A stretch of DNA of 64,000 nt from Natrinema salsiterrestre. GTDB lineage: Archaea; Halobacteriota; Halobacteria; Halobacteriales; Natrialbaceae. Both the position numbers and the translations under genes were made by a program. The notes under the pieces are model-generated. The model made no database searches and was not told the DNA's origin. It was given only the letters and a program-made list of their open reading frames with translations. Within the stretch, counting starts at the first letter, position 1, and each line of letters opens with the position of its first letter. The stretch is from positions 310,001 to 374,000 of the forward strand of contig NZ_JAMQOT010000005.1 of the NCBI RefSeq assembly GCF_029502005.1, given 5' to 3'. This document shows, piece after piece, positions 34,110 to 43,739 of the stretch.

Positions 34110-37100
34110 TCAGTTAACCCCGGCGGCAGTCGACCCCTCGAACAGCACCGCGAACAGCTTCCGTTCCGCCGATCGGACGTGTTTGTGGAACGCCGGCGGG
34201 GAGATGTTCAGCGACGTGGCGATCTCCTCGCCGTTCGCCCGTCGCGGCCACTCGAAGAACCCGCCGTGGTACGCCGTCTGGACCACCTCCCGCTGTCGAT
34301 CGGTGAACGTCTCGAGCAAATCGTTGCGCGCCGAGGCGCTGACCGTCGACGGGTCGTCCGTGGTCTGTTCGCGCCGTGCGATCATCGACACCGTCGGGCC
34401 GCTCCGGTTGATGCCGGAGAGCACTTCCCGAATTTCGACCGCGTCCGGAACGTCGATGATCGCACGCCCGCCCGACTCGTCGGCGACGAACTCCCGCAGT
34501 CGAACGCCGTGCGTGTCCGCGATCGACCCGAGGAACGGATCGGTCAGATGCACCTGAAGTAACGTCTCGTCTTCGTGTTCGGCGATCGTCGAGAGCTCGC
34601 TGACTCCGTCGATCGCCGTCAGGTCGAACGCGTCGGCCGGATCGGCGATCCGTCCCTCGACCGCGACGAAGACGATCTGCAGGCCGTCGGTTCGGCTCGT
34701 CGCACCCTCGTAGGTCACGCTCTCACCGAGCGCGGACGCGAGCTGACACAGCGTCGCGTCCGCTGCGACCGCGAGCTCCACTTCGGTCCGGTCGTCGCCC
34801 ACCAGCGCGTTCTTTCGTTTGACCGCGTCGATCGCGTACGCGATCGTCTCGCCGAGTTCCGCCAGCGTGGTGCGAAGCGTTTCGTCGAACGCGTCCCGTT
34901 CTTCGCCGTAGATCGACAGCACGCCGTAGAGGAATCCGTCGTAGACCAGCGGGACCGCGTAGACGGACTGGAAGTTTCTCGAGAGCGCATCGCCTCGCCA
35001 GTCGCCGTCGTGAACCGACTCCGCGACGTTCTCGACGTAAACCGGAGCCCGCGTGCGGGCCGCTCGACCCGCCGGTTCGGCGGCCGATTCGTCGACCGTC
35101 GTTACCGATACCGAATCGAGATAGCCGCGCTCGAGTCCGGCGTCGGTTCGCGACTGGAGCCGGTTGCCGCTCGGGTCCGGTTCGCCGATCCAGGCCAGCG
35201 AACACGCCTCCAGATCGGCGAGCAGGTCGGGAATTCCGCGCTCGATTTCGGTCCGAGATTCGGCCAGCAAGAGGTGTTGTTCGATCTCCTGACGGATCTC
35301 GTTGGCGGCGTTGAGTCGCTCGAGATGCCGGTTCTGTCGCTTGAGTTCCCGCTCGCGATCGTGGAGCCGTCGGGTCCGACCGATCCGATCGAGGGCGGCT
35401 TCGGCCGTCGTCGCGAACAGCTGAGCGAGTTCCGCGGTATCGTCGTCGTACTCTCCGGGCGTCGTCGAGAGCGCGACGAGCACGCCGTGTTCGCCCAGCG
35501 GGACGTAGAGGCCGCTGCGAGCGCCGGTCGACTCGTCGTAGACGGTGGCCGCGTTCCTGACGTCGTCGTAGATGGACGCCTCCCCCGTCACGAACGTCTC
35601 CCAGGAGATGCTCCCGTTGGGGCCGAGCCGCGGCGGCGTCCCGAACGCCGACTCGAGGGCCGTCGAATACGCCGCCGGGACCAGTTCGTTCAACTGGTCG
35701 TCGAACTGGTAGACGACGCTGTCCAGATCGAGGACGTCCGTCGCGACGTCGACGATGTACTCGCAGGCGTCGTCCTCCGAATCGACGCTCAGCAGGTGAT
35801 TGGTCGCTTCGTGCAACGCGTTGAGCGCCTCCTGATACTGGACCCGCTCGGTGACGTCGTTTGCGACGCCGATGACGCGGTCGATGGTGCCGTCGTCCGT
35901 GATCGGGCGGTACCACGTTTCGAAGACGCGATCCCCCAGCCGGCGACGCGAGTTGACTTCCGTGCCCTCGAGGGCCGTCCTCGCATCGGCACAGACCTCG
36001 GGATAGTCCTCGAGGAGGTCGAAAAACGAGTTGCCGAGGATCTCCTCGGAGTCGGAGCCGAGATTTGCGAGTCCTCGTCCCTCGGCGAGCGTGAAGGTTC
36101 CGTCCTCGTCGAGGACGAATAACACGACGGGGACGTTCTCGACCAGCGTCTGGAGTCGCTCCGTCCGTTCGGTCAGGTCCTTATTGCGCTCGACGCGGTC
36201 GGTCACGTCGCGCCAGTACACGGAAATACCCGACGGGGACGGGTAGATTCGCGCTTCGATCCAGGCGTCGTAGGTGTCGAAGCGCGCTTCGACGGTGCGG
36301 GGTTCCTGTCGGTCCATCGCCTCGATGGCCTCGCGCTGGAACGCCGAGTCCTCCATCCCCGGGAAGACGTCGAGGATGCGTCGCCCGAGGAGGTCCGATC
36401 GGTCGATATCGAGCTTCTCGATCGTGCGATCGTTGACGTACGTGAACCGCCAGTCGGCATCAAGCGCGTAGAAGGCGTCCGTCACCCGTTCGAACGACTC
36501 GCTCAACTCCTGTGCGATACGGTGGTGTTCCGTGACGTCCTGGATCGATGCGACGACGCCGTCCACGATGCCGTCGTCGCATCGGTTCGTGAGGATCGCC
36601 TTGTGAACGTACCAGGTGCCGTCGGCGTGCTTGCACGTGTATTCGACGGTCCGCGTCGCGCCGGTCTCGGCGCTGCGAACGGCCTCGAAGCCGTCCACTA
36701 CCGTCTGTCGGTCGTCGGGATGGACGTAATCGAGCATGTGAGTGCCGGACATCTCGTCCGAATCGAACCCCCCGACGCGTTCGACCGCCGGACTGACGTA
36801 GGTGACTATCCCTTCCTCGTCGACGATCACCAGCAGATCCGACGACTGGTCGATCAGGATCTCGTACCACTCCGCCCCGCGGCGGTCATCACGTTGCAAC
36901 GCGGTGAATTCGACCGCCCGCCGGAGCCGGTGGGCCAGCAACGGCGGCTCCTGAATCGTCGTCTTGGCGATTACCTCGGCGGCACCGTCCGCTCGGAGTT
37001 GCGCGACCGAGTCGTCCGCTGCCGGATCGCTGGCGTACACGATCGGACACTCGCCGTCCGTGGCAGCCAGCACCGCTCTGTCGTCGGTCAGAATACAGTT

Positions 37101-37268
37101 CGCCGGGCCGATCCGGTCGGCCGTGAGTTCGGACGGGCTCGAGACGGTTCCCGTGACGGTGATCGACTCGTCCGCGAGTCCCGCCGTCGCCGTCCGAATC
37201 CAGTCGGACGTTCCGACGGCGAGTACACGTATCGGGGTCGTCTCGACGTCCTCGAGACCGCGAGCCAT
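34110..37268 (-). CDS. Large PAS/GAF regulator with bacterio-opsin-activator HTH
   Basis: 1052 residues. A degenerate receiver-like N-terminus (RVLAVGTSDWIRTA..., about 1-125) is followed by three PAS modules (about 135-255, 265-375, 380-500), a GAF domain (about 505-650), a bacterioopsin-type GAF region (about 680-830), the Bat N-terminal-type domain (about 840-990) and a C-terminal HTH_10 (LLETFTDRQREVVQTAYHGGFFEWPR; LNISPPAFHKHVRSAERKL). It is a one-component transcription regulator sensing cytoplasmic signals. It lies next to the HalOD1 and USP genes. Its targets are unknown. Confidence 0.87.
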   Translation of the reverse strand: MARGLEDVETTPIRVLAVGTSDWIRTATAGLADESITVTGTVSSPSELTADRIGPANCILTDDRAVLAATDGECPIVYASDPAADDSVAQLRADGAAEVIAKTTIQEPPLLAHRLRRAVEFTALQRDDRRGAEWYEILIDQSSDLLVIVDEEGIVTYVSPAVERVGGFDSDEMSGTHMLDYVHPDDRQTVVDGFEAVRSAETGATRTVEYTCKHADGTWYVHKAILTNRCDDGIVDGVVASIQDVTEHHRIAQELSESFERVTDAFYALDADWRFTYVNDRTIEKLDIDRSDLLGRRILDVFPGMEDSAFQREAIEAMDRQEPRTVEARFDTYDAWIEARIYPSPSGISVYWRDVTDRVERNKDLTERTERLQTLVENVPVVLFVLDEDGTFTLAEGRGLANLGSDSEEILGNSFFDLLEDYPEVCADARTALEGTEVNSRRRLGDRVFETWYRPITDDGTIDRVIGVANDVTERVQYQEALNALHEATNHLLSVDSEDDACEYIVDVATDVLDLDSVVYQFDDQLNELVPAAYSTALESAFGTPPRLGPNGSISWETFVTGEASIYDDVRNAATVYDESTGARSGLYVPLGEHGVLVALSTTPGEYDDDTAELAQLFATTAEAALDRIGRTRRLHDRERELKRQNRHLERLNAANEIRQEIEQHLLLAESRTEIERGIPDLLADLEACSLAWIGEPDPSGNRLQSRTDAGLERGYLDSVSVTTVDESAAEPAGRAARTRAPVYVENVAESVHDGDWRGDALSRNFQSVYAVPLVYDGFLYGVLSIYGEERDAFDETLRTTLAELGETIAYAIDAVKRKNALVGDDRTEVELAVAADATLCQLASALGESVTYEGATSRTDGLQIVFVAVEGRIADPADAFDLTAIDGVSELSTIAEHEDETLLQVHLTDPFLGSIADTHGVRLREFVADESGGRAIIDVPDAVEIREVLSGINRSGPTVSMIARREQTTDDPSTVSASARNDLLETFTDRQREVVQTAYHGGFFEWPRRANGEEIATSLNISPPAFHKHVRSAERKLFAVLFEGSTAAGVN

Positions 37269-37324
37269 ATCGCTGGGTGGGCCGGCACGAATAAAAAGTT
37301 CGCGTCGATTTTCGTTTCAAGAAT

Positions 37325-38992
37325 TCAGTATCCGATCGCGACACCGTCTTTCCGCGGCTCGGTCGCCCCGGCGAGGGTGCCACCGCGTCGGCGAACGAGC
37401 TGGGCACCGCCGAACATGACCGGTGGGAGAACGCGGACGTCGTGGCCCCGTCGCGCGAGCGCCGAGGCGTTCGGGAGCCGCTCCTCGACGCCCAAGCACC
37501 CGTCCTCGCGGTACCGCCAGCGCGGCGCGTCGAGCGCCGCCTGCGGCGACAGTCCGTAGTCGACGACGTTCGAGAGGACCTGTACGTGTCCCTGTGGCTG
37601 CATGTAGCCGCCCATGACGCCGACGGCCATCCAGTCGTCCTCGTCCAGTCTCGCGATCGCAGGAACGAGCGTGTGGAAGGGACGCTTGCCCGGCTCGAGA
37701 CCGTTCGGATGATCGGGATCGAGCGAGAACGACGCCCCGCGGTTCTGGAGCGCGATACCGGTGTCGCCGGCGACCAGTCCGCTGCCGAAGCCGGCGAAGC
37801 GCGAGTTGATGTACGAGACGAGGTTGCCCTCGTCGTCGCCGACGGTCAGGAGCACGGTGTCCGCGTCCTCGGCGGCCGCGTTCGGAACCCCGACCTCGGG
37901 ATCGCGTATCGGTTCCGAGCCGATTGCGCGCGCTCGCTCTCGAGCGTAGGATTTCGACGCGAGCGGCGGAACCGACTCGTAGGCCGGGTCCGCGACGTAG
38001 TGGTGGCCGTCGACGAACGCGAGCTTCGTCGCCTCGGCGAAGGCGTGGACCCGTTCCGGCGAGTCGTAGTCGTGCTCGCCCGCGCCGATCGCCTCGGCGA
38101 TGTTCAGCGCCTCGAGCGCGATCAGCCCCTGGTTGTTCGGCGGGAGTTCGTACACCGTCGCACCGTTGTAGGTCGTGCTCACCGGGTCGATGAACTCGGG
38201 TTCGAACCCCGCGAGGTCGTCGCGAGTCATGAGGCCGCCGGCCGCCCGAATTTCCGAGACGATCTCGTCGGCGATGTCGCCCTCGTAGACGACGTCGGCC
38301 CCCTGCTCGGCGATCGTTCGCAGCGAGTCGCCGAGCTTCGGCAACCGAACCGTCTGGCCCGGATTCGGACTCTCGCCGTCGAAGAGGTACGCCTCGCGGG
38401 CGTGATCGTCGGTGAACAGGTCCTCGGCCCCCGTCCAGTGGTGGGCGATCACCGGCGAAACGGGATACCCGTCGGTTGCGTACTCGATCGCGGGTTCGAG
38501 GACCGTCCCCAGCGATTTCCGCCCCAGCCGCTCGACCGTCGCCTCCCAGCCCCGCGCGGTTCCGGGCACGGTCACCGCGTGGGGTCCGAGGAAGGGCATC
38601 TCGAGGTCGTCGCCGCTCGCGTCGCCGTCGACGGCGTACCCGCGCGATTCGGGGTAGTAGCGATCGCGGTCGTCGTCGGCCTCGAGCGTGCTCCTGACGG
38701 CGTCGATCGTCGCGTCGGCCGGGGCACCGCCGCAGGAACGCATCGCACCGACCTCGCCGTCGGCGGTCCGATAGAGCGCGAAGACGTCCCCGCCCAGCCC
38801 CGTCGAGGTCGGCTCGACGACGTTCAGGGCGGCCGCCGTCGCGACCGCCGCGTCGAAGGCGTTCCCGCCGTCGCGGAGGATCGAGACGCCCGCCTGCGCC
38901 GCGAGCGGCTGGCTCGTCGCGACCATCCCGCGAGACGCGTAGACGGTCGACCGCCGCGAGTCGAACCGGTCGAGATCCGCGGTGTCGTCCAT
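37325..38992 (-). CDS. Gamma-glutamyltransferase family protein
   Basis: 555 residues. The N-terminal signature is MVATSQPLAAQAGVSILRDGGNAFDAAVATAAALNVVEPTSTGLGGD. The autoprocessing and nucleophile region is DADTVLLTVGDDEGNLVSYINSRFAGFGSGLV, where the Thr after Asp aligns with the catalytic Thr of GGT. The C-terminus has GVMGGYMQPQGHVQVLSNVVDYG and the R-W-R stretch. No signal peptide is present, so it is probably cytoplasmic. Haloarchaea use gamma-glutamylcysteine as a thiol, which makes a thiol-turnover role plausible. Confidence 0.87.
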   Translation of the reverse strand: MDDTADLDRFDSRRSTVYASRGMVATSQPLAAQAGVSILRDGGNAFDAAVATAAALNVVEPTSTGLGGDVFALYRTADGEVGAMRSCGGAPADATIDAVRSTLEADDDRDRYYPESRGYAVDGDASGDDLEMPFLGPHAVTVPGTARGWEATVERLGRKSLGTVLEPAIEYATDGYPVSPVIAHHWTGAEDLFTDDHAREAYLFDGESPNPGQTVRLPKLGDSLRTIAEQGADVVYEGDIADEIVSEIRAAGGLMTRDDLAGFEPEFIDPVSTTYNGATVYELPPNNQGLIALEALNIAEAIGAGEHDYDSPERVHAFAEATKLAFVDGHHYVADPAYESVPPLASKSYARERARAIGSEPIRDPEVGVPNAAAEDADTVLLTVGDDEGNLVSYINSRFAGFGSGLVAGDTGIALQNRGASFSLDPDHPNGLEPGKRPFHTLVPAIARLDEDDWMAVGVMGGYMQPQGHVQVLSNVVDYGLSPQAALDAPRWRYREDGCLGVEERLPNASALARRGHDVRVLPPVMFGGAQLVRRRGGTLAGATEPRKDGVAIGY

Positions 38993-39048
38993 GGTTCTAC
39001 CGGGCGATCGAGGAACAAAATACTAGCGTCCCGAACAGTCGCGGCGAC

Positions 39049-40104
39049 TCACTCGAGCGCGAGCGGCGCGTGATCGACCCGGTAGCCGTCGTCGATCTCG
39101 TCGATACCGCTCACTTCGCGCAGTCGGAGGCCGCGTTCCATCTTCGTCACGACCGGCGTCTCGTAGTAGTCGGCCTCGTACTCGAATCCCTTGCCCTCGT
39201 CGCGGCGGCGCTCGACGAACTCCTCGTGGCGCTCGAGGCGGGCCCGTCCGATCGACCGCGACAGCGCCGGGACGTCGTCGACGTGCTCGTCGAAGACCTC
39301 GAGGAAGGCCGCCTCGAGTTCCGAGCCGACCGAGTTCCGGCCGGTACACATCGCCGCGAGCGTCGTCGTGCCGGTCCCCCAGAAGGGGTCGAGCACGGTG
39401 TCGCCGTACGCCGAGTACATGCAGATCAACCGGTAGGGTATCTCGAGGGGGTAGGCCGCCGACCGCTCCCGCAGGTCGTCGTCCGCGGGCTCGTCGATCG
39501 CCTGTAGCTCGCCCCTGACCTCGGTCCAGACGTCGGTAAACCAGCGGTTGCGCTCCTCCCAGAAATAGGCCGCCTCGTACCGCCGGTCGGCTTTCGGCTC
39601 GAACTCGCGGCTCTCGGCCCCCTTTCGAAACACCAGGATGTACTCGTGTTCCAGCGTGACGTAGGCGTTGGGCGGAATCATCCCGCTTCCCATGAACTTG
39701 GCCGCGCTGTTGGCCGGCTTGCGCCAGAGCACGTCCGGCAGGGGCTCGAATCCGCGGTCCTCGAAGGCCTCGAGCACGCGGGCGTGGTTGGGGTAGACCC
39801 GAAAGCTCCCGTCGACCGATCGAGTCGCGTCGCCCACGTTGACACAGGCGATCCCGCCGTCGACCAGCACCCGCTCGAGTTCGTCCCAGACGCGCCCGAG
39901 CTGGGCGTGCATCGCCTCGAACGCCTCGTACCCGTCGCCGGCCGCCAGCGCGTCGTCGATCGCGGGATCGAGCTCCGTGAAGAGGTCGTCCCACATCTCG
40001 ATCATCGGATACGGCGGGGACGTGACGACGAGTTCGACGGACTCGTCGGCGACCGCCGAGAGATCGCGAGAATCGCCGACGAACACGCGGTGGGTCGTCT
40101 CCAT
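39049..40104 (-). CDS. Orphan DNA methyltransferase, N4-cytosine type (possible Zim)
   Basis: 351 residues from the ATG at 40104 (METTHRVFVGDSRDL); an ATG three codons earlier is possible. The catalytic motif TSPPYP at about residue 30 and SAM motif LDPFWGTGTTTLAA late in the chain give the beta-class order of N4-cytosine enzymes. No nuclease gene is adjacent, so it is an orphan methyltransferase. A widely conserved haloarchaeal orphan of this type is the CTAG methylase Zim; identity with it is an inference from the motif type and length. Confidence 0.8.
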   Translation of the reverse strand: METTHRVFVGDSRDLSAVADESVELVVTSPPYPMIEMWDDLFTELDPAIDDALAAGDGYEAFEAMHAQLGRVWDELERVLVDGGIACVNVGDATRSVDGSFRVYPNHARVLEAFEDRGFEPLPDVLWRKPANSAAKFMGSGMIPPNAYVTLEHEYILVFRKGAESREFEPKADRRYEAAYFWEERNRWFTDVWTEVRGELQAIDEPADDDLRERSAAYPLEIPYRLICMYSAYGDTVLDPFWGTGTTTLAAMCTGRNSVGSELEAAFLEVFDEHVDDVPALSRSIGRARLERHEEFVERRRDEGKGFEYEADYYETPVVTKMERGLRLREVSGIDEIDDGYRVDHAPLALE

Positions 40105-40224
40105 TGGATTCACACTGTCGGCGTGGCTCCCTTATCTCCTTCGTCAGTGCAGTGACGTGATTTCAGCATCGAAAACGGTACCTCGGATAGCACCCGCGCG
40201 GATCCGATCGATGGAAAGGAGTCG

Positions 40225-40770
40225 CTACTCCTCGGTTTCCTCTTCCATCCCGTCGCCGTCACCCTCCATTTCGTCCGCGCTCTCCTCGTCGGGTTCGCCG
40301 CTCGTCGCCGGTTCGAACTCCTCGATCGGTTCCCACTCCTCTTCCTCGCCCGCCGAGAGGCGACGCCGGAGCACCACCGCCCCGGCGGCGGCACCGAGGA
40401 CGAGCAGCAGTCGCGGCAGACGCGAGCCCGACACGCCCCCGCTTTCGTCGGTGTCGCTCGTCAGCTCCGGCGTCGTCTCGGTGGTCTCTTCGGCGGTCTC
40501 CATGACGTCCTCGATGATCTCCGGCTCCTCGATGTCCTCGATCGGCGACTCCTCGAGCGCGGGTGATTCCCGACCCACCAGAAATCCGACGACCGCACCG
40601 AGGCCGAACAGGGCCCCCGCCAGCGGGAGTCGGCCGCCGGACCGACCGCCCTCCGACTCCTCTACGGCCTCGAGAATCGACTCGCGCATCGGCGACTCCA
40701 TCCCTCTGTTGACCGCTTCCTTGACGATGAGCTCGGATAGGGTTCTGTCTTGTTGTTCCATCTCGGGCAT
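40225..40770 (-). CDS. Haloarchaeal membrane protein with two helices and acidic tail
   Basis: 181 residues from the ATG at 40770 (MPEMEQQDRTLSELIVKEAVNRG). Two helices are visible (LPLAGALFGLGAVVGFLVG and LPRLLLVLGAAAGAVVLRRR), with a Glu/Thr-rich linker between them and a strongly acidic C-terminus. No enzymatic motif. Function unknown. Confidence 0.68.
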   Translation of the reverse strand: MPEMEQQDRTLSELIVKEAVNRGMESPMRESILEAVEESEGGRSGGRLPLAGALFGLGAVVGFLVGRESPALEESPIEDIEEPEIIEDVMETAEETTETTPELTSDTDESGGVSGSRLPRLLLVLGAAAGAVVLRRRLSAGEEEEWEPIEEFEPATSGEPDEESADEMEGDGDGMEEETEE

Positions 40771-41249
40771 AATCCGCCACGACCACACCACCGTACATAA
40801 TTCTATCCACCGTTTCCGTCATCGGATCCGTCTCGACGTGCGTTATGCAGCGCTTAACCCGCCCAAGGCACTCGATATCCGAATCATACTGCTGTAGCAT
40901 ATATCTACTACTAATTAGGCGGCGCGTTCTAGACCCGAGTAACGATCCGCGCCGCGCCGAACAATACGCACCACGGGATCCGGAAACGTCAGTGGTCGGC
41001 CGGTCAACCGGACCCTGACCGAGGAGTGCCGTCCGAACCGACTGTTGCTATCCCGTGCGTGCCCACGGCCGCGGCGATGCGGCTCGACGCTCGAGCCGTG
41101 ACGGTCGACACTGGGGCTGTTCGGGACGGTATCACGATCGCTCAATCGAAAGCTGTCCGTCGTATAAGGGCGTCTCGATGCGAAGAGCGCCGGCTCGGTC
41201 CCGAGAATGCCTCTCATAACGAAAGGGATCCCACTGAAAGCGCTCGGGT
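40771..41249. other. 479-nt intergenic region without a recognised gene
   Basis: It contains an AT-rich stretch (about 40890-40920, catatatctactactaatta) that may serve as promoter for the minus-strand gene. Short open frames are present but have shadow-type composition. Confidence 0.4.
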
Positions 41250-41894
41250 ATGAGCGTCATTCGGCAGCCGGAGGTCCTCGGCCGAACGACACAGCGGCGC
41301 GTCGTCGGCGCCGCTGCCGCGCTCTCGGCTGCGGTCGTCGAAACGCTCGCGGTCGGGCTCTGGTTCGGTCTCGTCGTCGGCCCGCGGACGGCGTCGACCG
41401 CGCTCGCGGGACTCGGGATTCTCTTCTGTGGCTCCCTCCTCAGAACGGTAGTGCTCGGTGCAACGATCGACGATCTCGGAGCTCTCATGGAACCCCACCA
41501 GCTCGGTTCGGCGGTCGTCCTGACGACCGGCTGGATCGTCTGGCTGCTCGTCGCCGAACTGATCGGCGGCGGGTCCGGCATCGCCGTCGCGACGACGCTC
41601 CTCGCGGGACTGTTGACGACGCAGTTCGTCCTCGAGCGGCGCGCGTTCGGACTCCCGTCGGCCGGCGGCGTGGCGGTCCGACCGATGGTTCCGGGTGTCC
41701 TGCTGGCGGCCGGTGCGGCGACGCTGCTCGCGACGGCCTGGTTCACCGACTGGACGGTTTCATCACCGCCGCTCTCCGTCGGGTTCGCGACGGCCACCGT
41801 CGAAATCGTGGCCCTCCATATCGGCGTCCTCGTCTTCGGTCTCTTCGCGTTTCTCGCCCATCAGCGACGGTTCCAGCGAATTCTCAACCCCTGA
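41250..41894 (+). CDS. Polytopic membrane protein of unknown function
   Basis: 214 residues with about six membrane helices (AAAALSAAVVETLAVGLWFGLVVG; ALAGLGILFCGSLLRTVVLGA; VVLTTGWIVWLLVAELIGG; MVPGVLLAAGAATLLATAW; and a C-terminal pair). It ends FLAHQRRFQRILNP. No transport or enzyme signature was recognised. It is convergent with the flavin reductase gene. Confidence 0.7.
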   Translation: MSVIRQPEVLGRTTQRRVVGAAAALSAAVVETLAVGLWFGLVVGPRTASTALAGLGILFCGSLLRTVVLGATIDDLGALMEPHQLGSAVVLTTGWIVWLLVAELIGGGSGIAVATTLLAGLLTTQFVLERRAFGLPSAGGVAVRPMVPGVLLAAGAATLLATAWFTDWTVSSPPLSVGFATATVEIVALHIGVLVFGLFAFLAHQRRFQRILNP

Positions 41895-41933
41895 CTCGGC
41901 AGCCTGACCGCGACCGTTGGCCGTCGTCGCGGA

Positions 41934-42527
41934 TTACTTCCCCTCCGCACCCACGTTCTGGTCGCTCTCGAAGGAATCCGGATCCGGCTCGATCGTGGCG
42001 TACTGCACCGCTCGCCGGCCCAGCGTTCGAACCCGTTTCTCGAGCTTCGGATCGACGAATTCGCCGTCTTCCAGAGCACTGCTCGCGTTCGGAATCGCCG
42101 CCTCGTGGGGGATCACCCACGCGTTCAGCGCCCGGCAGACCGAACGCATGTGCTCAAGGGCCGTGACGGGGAAGGCCCCGCCCGAGACCGCGAGGAGTCC
42201 GACGGTCGTGTCCTCGAACTCGTCGAAGCCGCAGTAATCCAGCGCGGTCTTCAGCGGGGAGGCGTACGAGCCGTGGTACATCGGAGACCCGAGGATGACG
42301 GTGTCGGCTTCGCGGACGCGCTCGGCCAGCTCCTCGGCGTCGCCCGCCGCCTCGCGGTCGCGATCGGCGTCGAAAATCGGCAGTTCGTACTCCCGTAGGT
42401 CGAGCAGTTCCGTTGTCGCACCCGCGTCCGCCGCGGCCGAGAGGGCGACTTCCAGTGCGGTTCGGGTATGACTCCCGTCGCGCAGACTGCCACAGAGTGC
42501 AGCCACGCGGGGTGTGTCGTCGCTCAT
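41934..42527 (-). CDS. NAD(P)H-dependent FMN reductase
   Basis: 197 residues with a flavodoxin-like fold. LCGSLRDGSHTRTALEVAL binds FMN phosphate. LPIFDADRD and ILGSPMYHGSYASPLKTALDYCG follow the NADPH-dependent FMN reductase / azoreductase pattern, then GLLAVSGGAFPVTALEHMRSVCRAL. It probably supplies reduced flavin or reduces quinones, azo compounds or chromate. Substrate not determinable. Confidence 0.85.
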   Translation of the reverse strand: MSDDTPRVAALCGSLRDGSHTRTALEVALSAAADAGATTELLDLREYELPIFDADRDREAAGDAEELAERVREADTVILGSPMYHGSYASPLKTALDYCGFDEFEDTTVGLLAVSGGAFPVTALEHMRSVCRALNAWVIPHEAAIPNASSALEDGEFVDPKLEKRVRTLGRRAVQYATIEPDPDSFESDQNVGAEGK

Positions 42528-42662
42528 GCCTGTCCGGACGAGGGGGAGCGGGAAAAGCGACCCGAATGTAATGACAGATGACAGGAGTCGGGTCTCGGGA
42601 AGCAGTCGGTCGGTCTCGCCGCATCCGACGCCACTATACTATCGGAATTCGAACGCGTCGTC

Positions 42663-43652
42663 GTGCAGTCGGTCCTCTCCGTCTTGCTGAACGAGGCGCT
42701 CCCGCGCGTGCTGACGATCGCGGTCCTGATCGGCGCCGGTGTCGGTCTGGCCAACCTCGCAGTAGAGTACGGGCTCGTCACGGTCATCGCTCGCGCGGGT
42801 CGGTACCTCACGGAGCCGGCGAACCTGCCGCCGGAAGTGGGAACCGCCGTTCTCACGAACACGGTCTCCGTGACGGCGGGCTACGGGATGCTCGCCGAAT
42901 TCCGCGAGGAGGCCCTCCTCGACGACCGGGCCACGCTGATCGCCGTCGTCATCAACACCTTCTTCGGCTTCGTCCAGCACATCTTCACCTACTACGGCCC
43001 CGTTCTCGTGCCGATTCTGGGAGTACAGGTCGGCCTCATGTACGTCGGCGCTCGCGCCGGCATCTCGCTGGCCATCACCGGCGTCGGACTGCTCGCCGGT
43101 TCACTCCTCCTCCGCGGCTACGAGTACGACAGCGGTGCTCTCGAGCCCGAGACGCCCGACGACGAACCCCGAACGAACCGCGAGAAGGTCCGGAGTGCGG
43201 GGGAGAGCACCCTCGAGCGCCTGCGCTCGATCGTTCCGCGCCTCGCCGTCGTCTACTCCCTGGTCTTCGTCGCGCTCGAGTACTCCGACCGGATCCTCGC
43301 CGGGTTCGCGTCGGTCGGGGTCGACGAGCCGGGGGCCGTTCTCGAGCCGATCGCCGGGCTGTTGGGTCTCCCGGGGGCAGCGGTACCGGTAATTCTCGTC
43401 TCGCTGGTCGATCCGACGACGGGCGCGATCACCGTCGCGCCGCTGATCGGCGACGTCCTGACGCCGAACGAGGCGGTGATAACGCTACTCATGGGGAGTC
43501 TCGTCTCGTTGACGATCGGGACGGTCAAGCGCTCGATCCCGTTCCAGTTCGGTATCTGGGGGGCGGAGTTCGGAACGAAAGTGATCGTCGTCAACGTCTG
43601 CCTCAAAGCGGTCTTCATCCTCGTCGCGATCGCGGGCTTCTTCGCCGTCTAA
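42663..43652 (+). CDS. Nucleoside-recognition (Gate) domain membrane protein
   Basis: 329 residues from a GTG at 42663. Two Gate-type halves with membrane helices: VGTAVLTNTVSVTAGYGMLAEFREE and NTFFGFVQHIFTYYGPVLVPILG in the first; LVDPTTGAITVAPLIGDVLTPNEAVITLLMGSLVSLTIGTVKRSIPFQFGIWGAEFGTKVI in the second. The family resembles nucleoside and ferrous-iron transporter gates and spore-maturation proteins. Substrate unknown. Confidence 0.78.
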   Translation: MQSVLSVLLNEALPRVLTIAVLIGAGVGLANLAVEYGLVTVIARAGRYLTEPANLPPEVGTAVLTNTVSVTAGYGMLAEFREEALLDDRATLIAVVINTFFGFVQHIFTYYGPVLVPILGVQVGLMYVGARAGISLAITGVGLLAGSLLLRGYEYDSGALEPETPDDEPRTNREKVRSAGESTLERLRSIVPRLAVVYSLVFVALEYSDRILAGFASVGVDEPGAVLEPIAGLLGLPGAAVPVILVSLVDPTTGAITVAPLIGDVLTPNEAVITLLMGSLVSLTIGTVKRSIPFQFGIWGAEFGTKVIVVNVCLKAVFILVAIAGFFAV

Positions 43653-43739
43653 CGTCGGTCGGAGGGAGGAGCGTATCGACGTCACCGAACGACGGTACGA
43701 CGCCGAGAAAACGGCCGCGACCGCTGATCGCGCTCGGAG

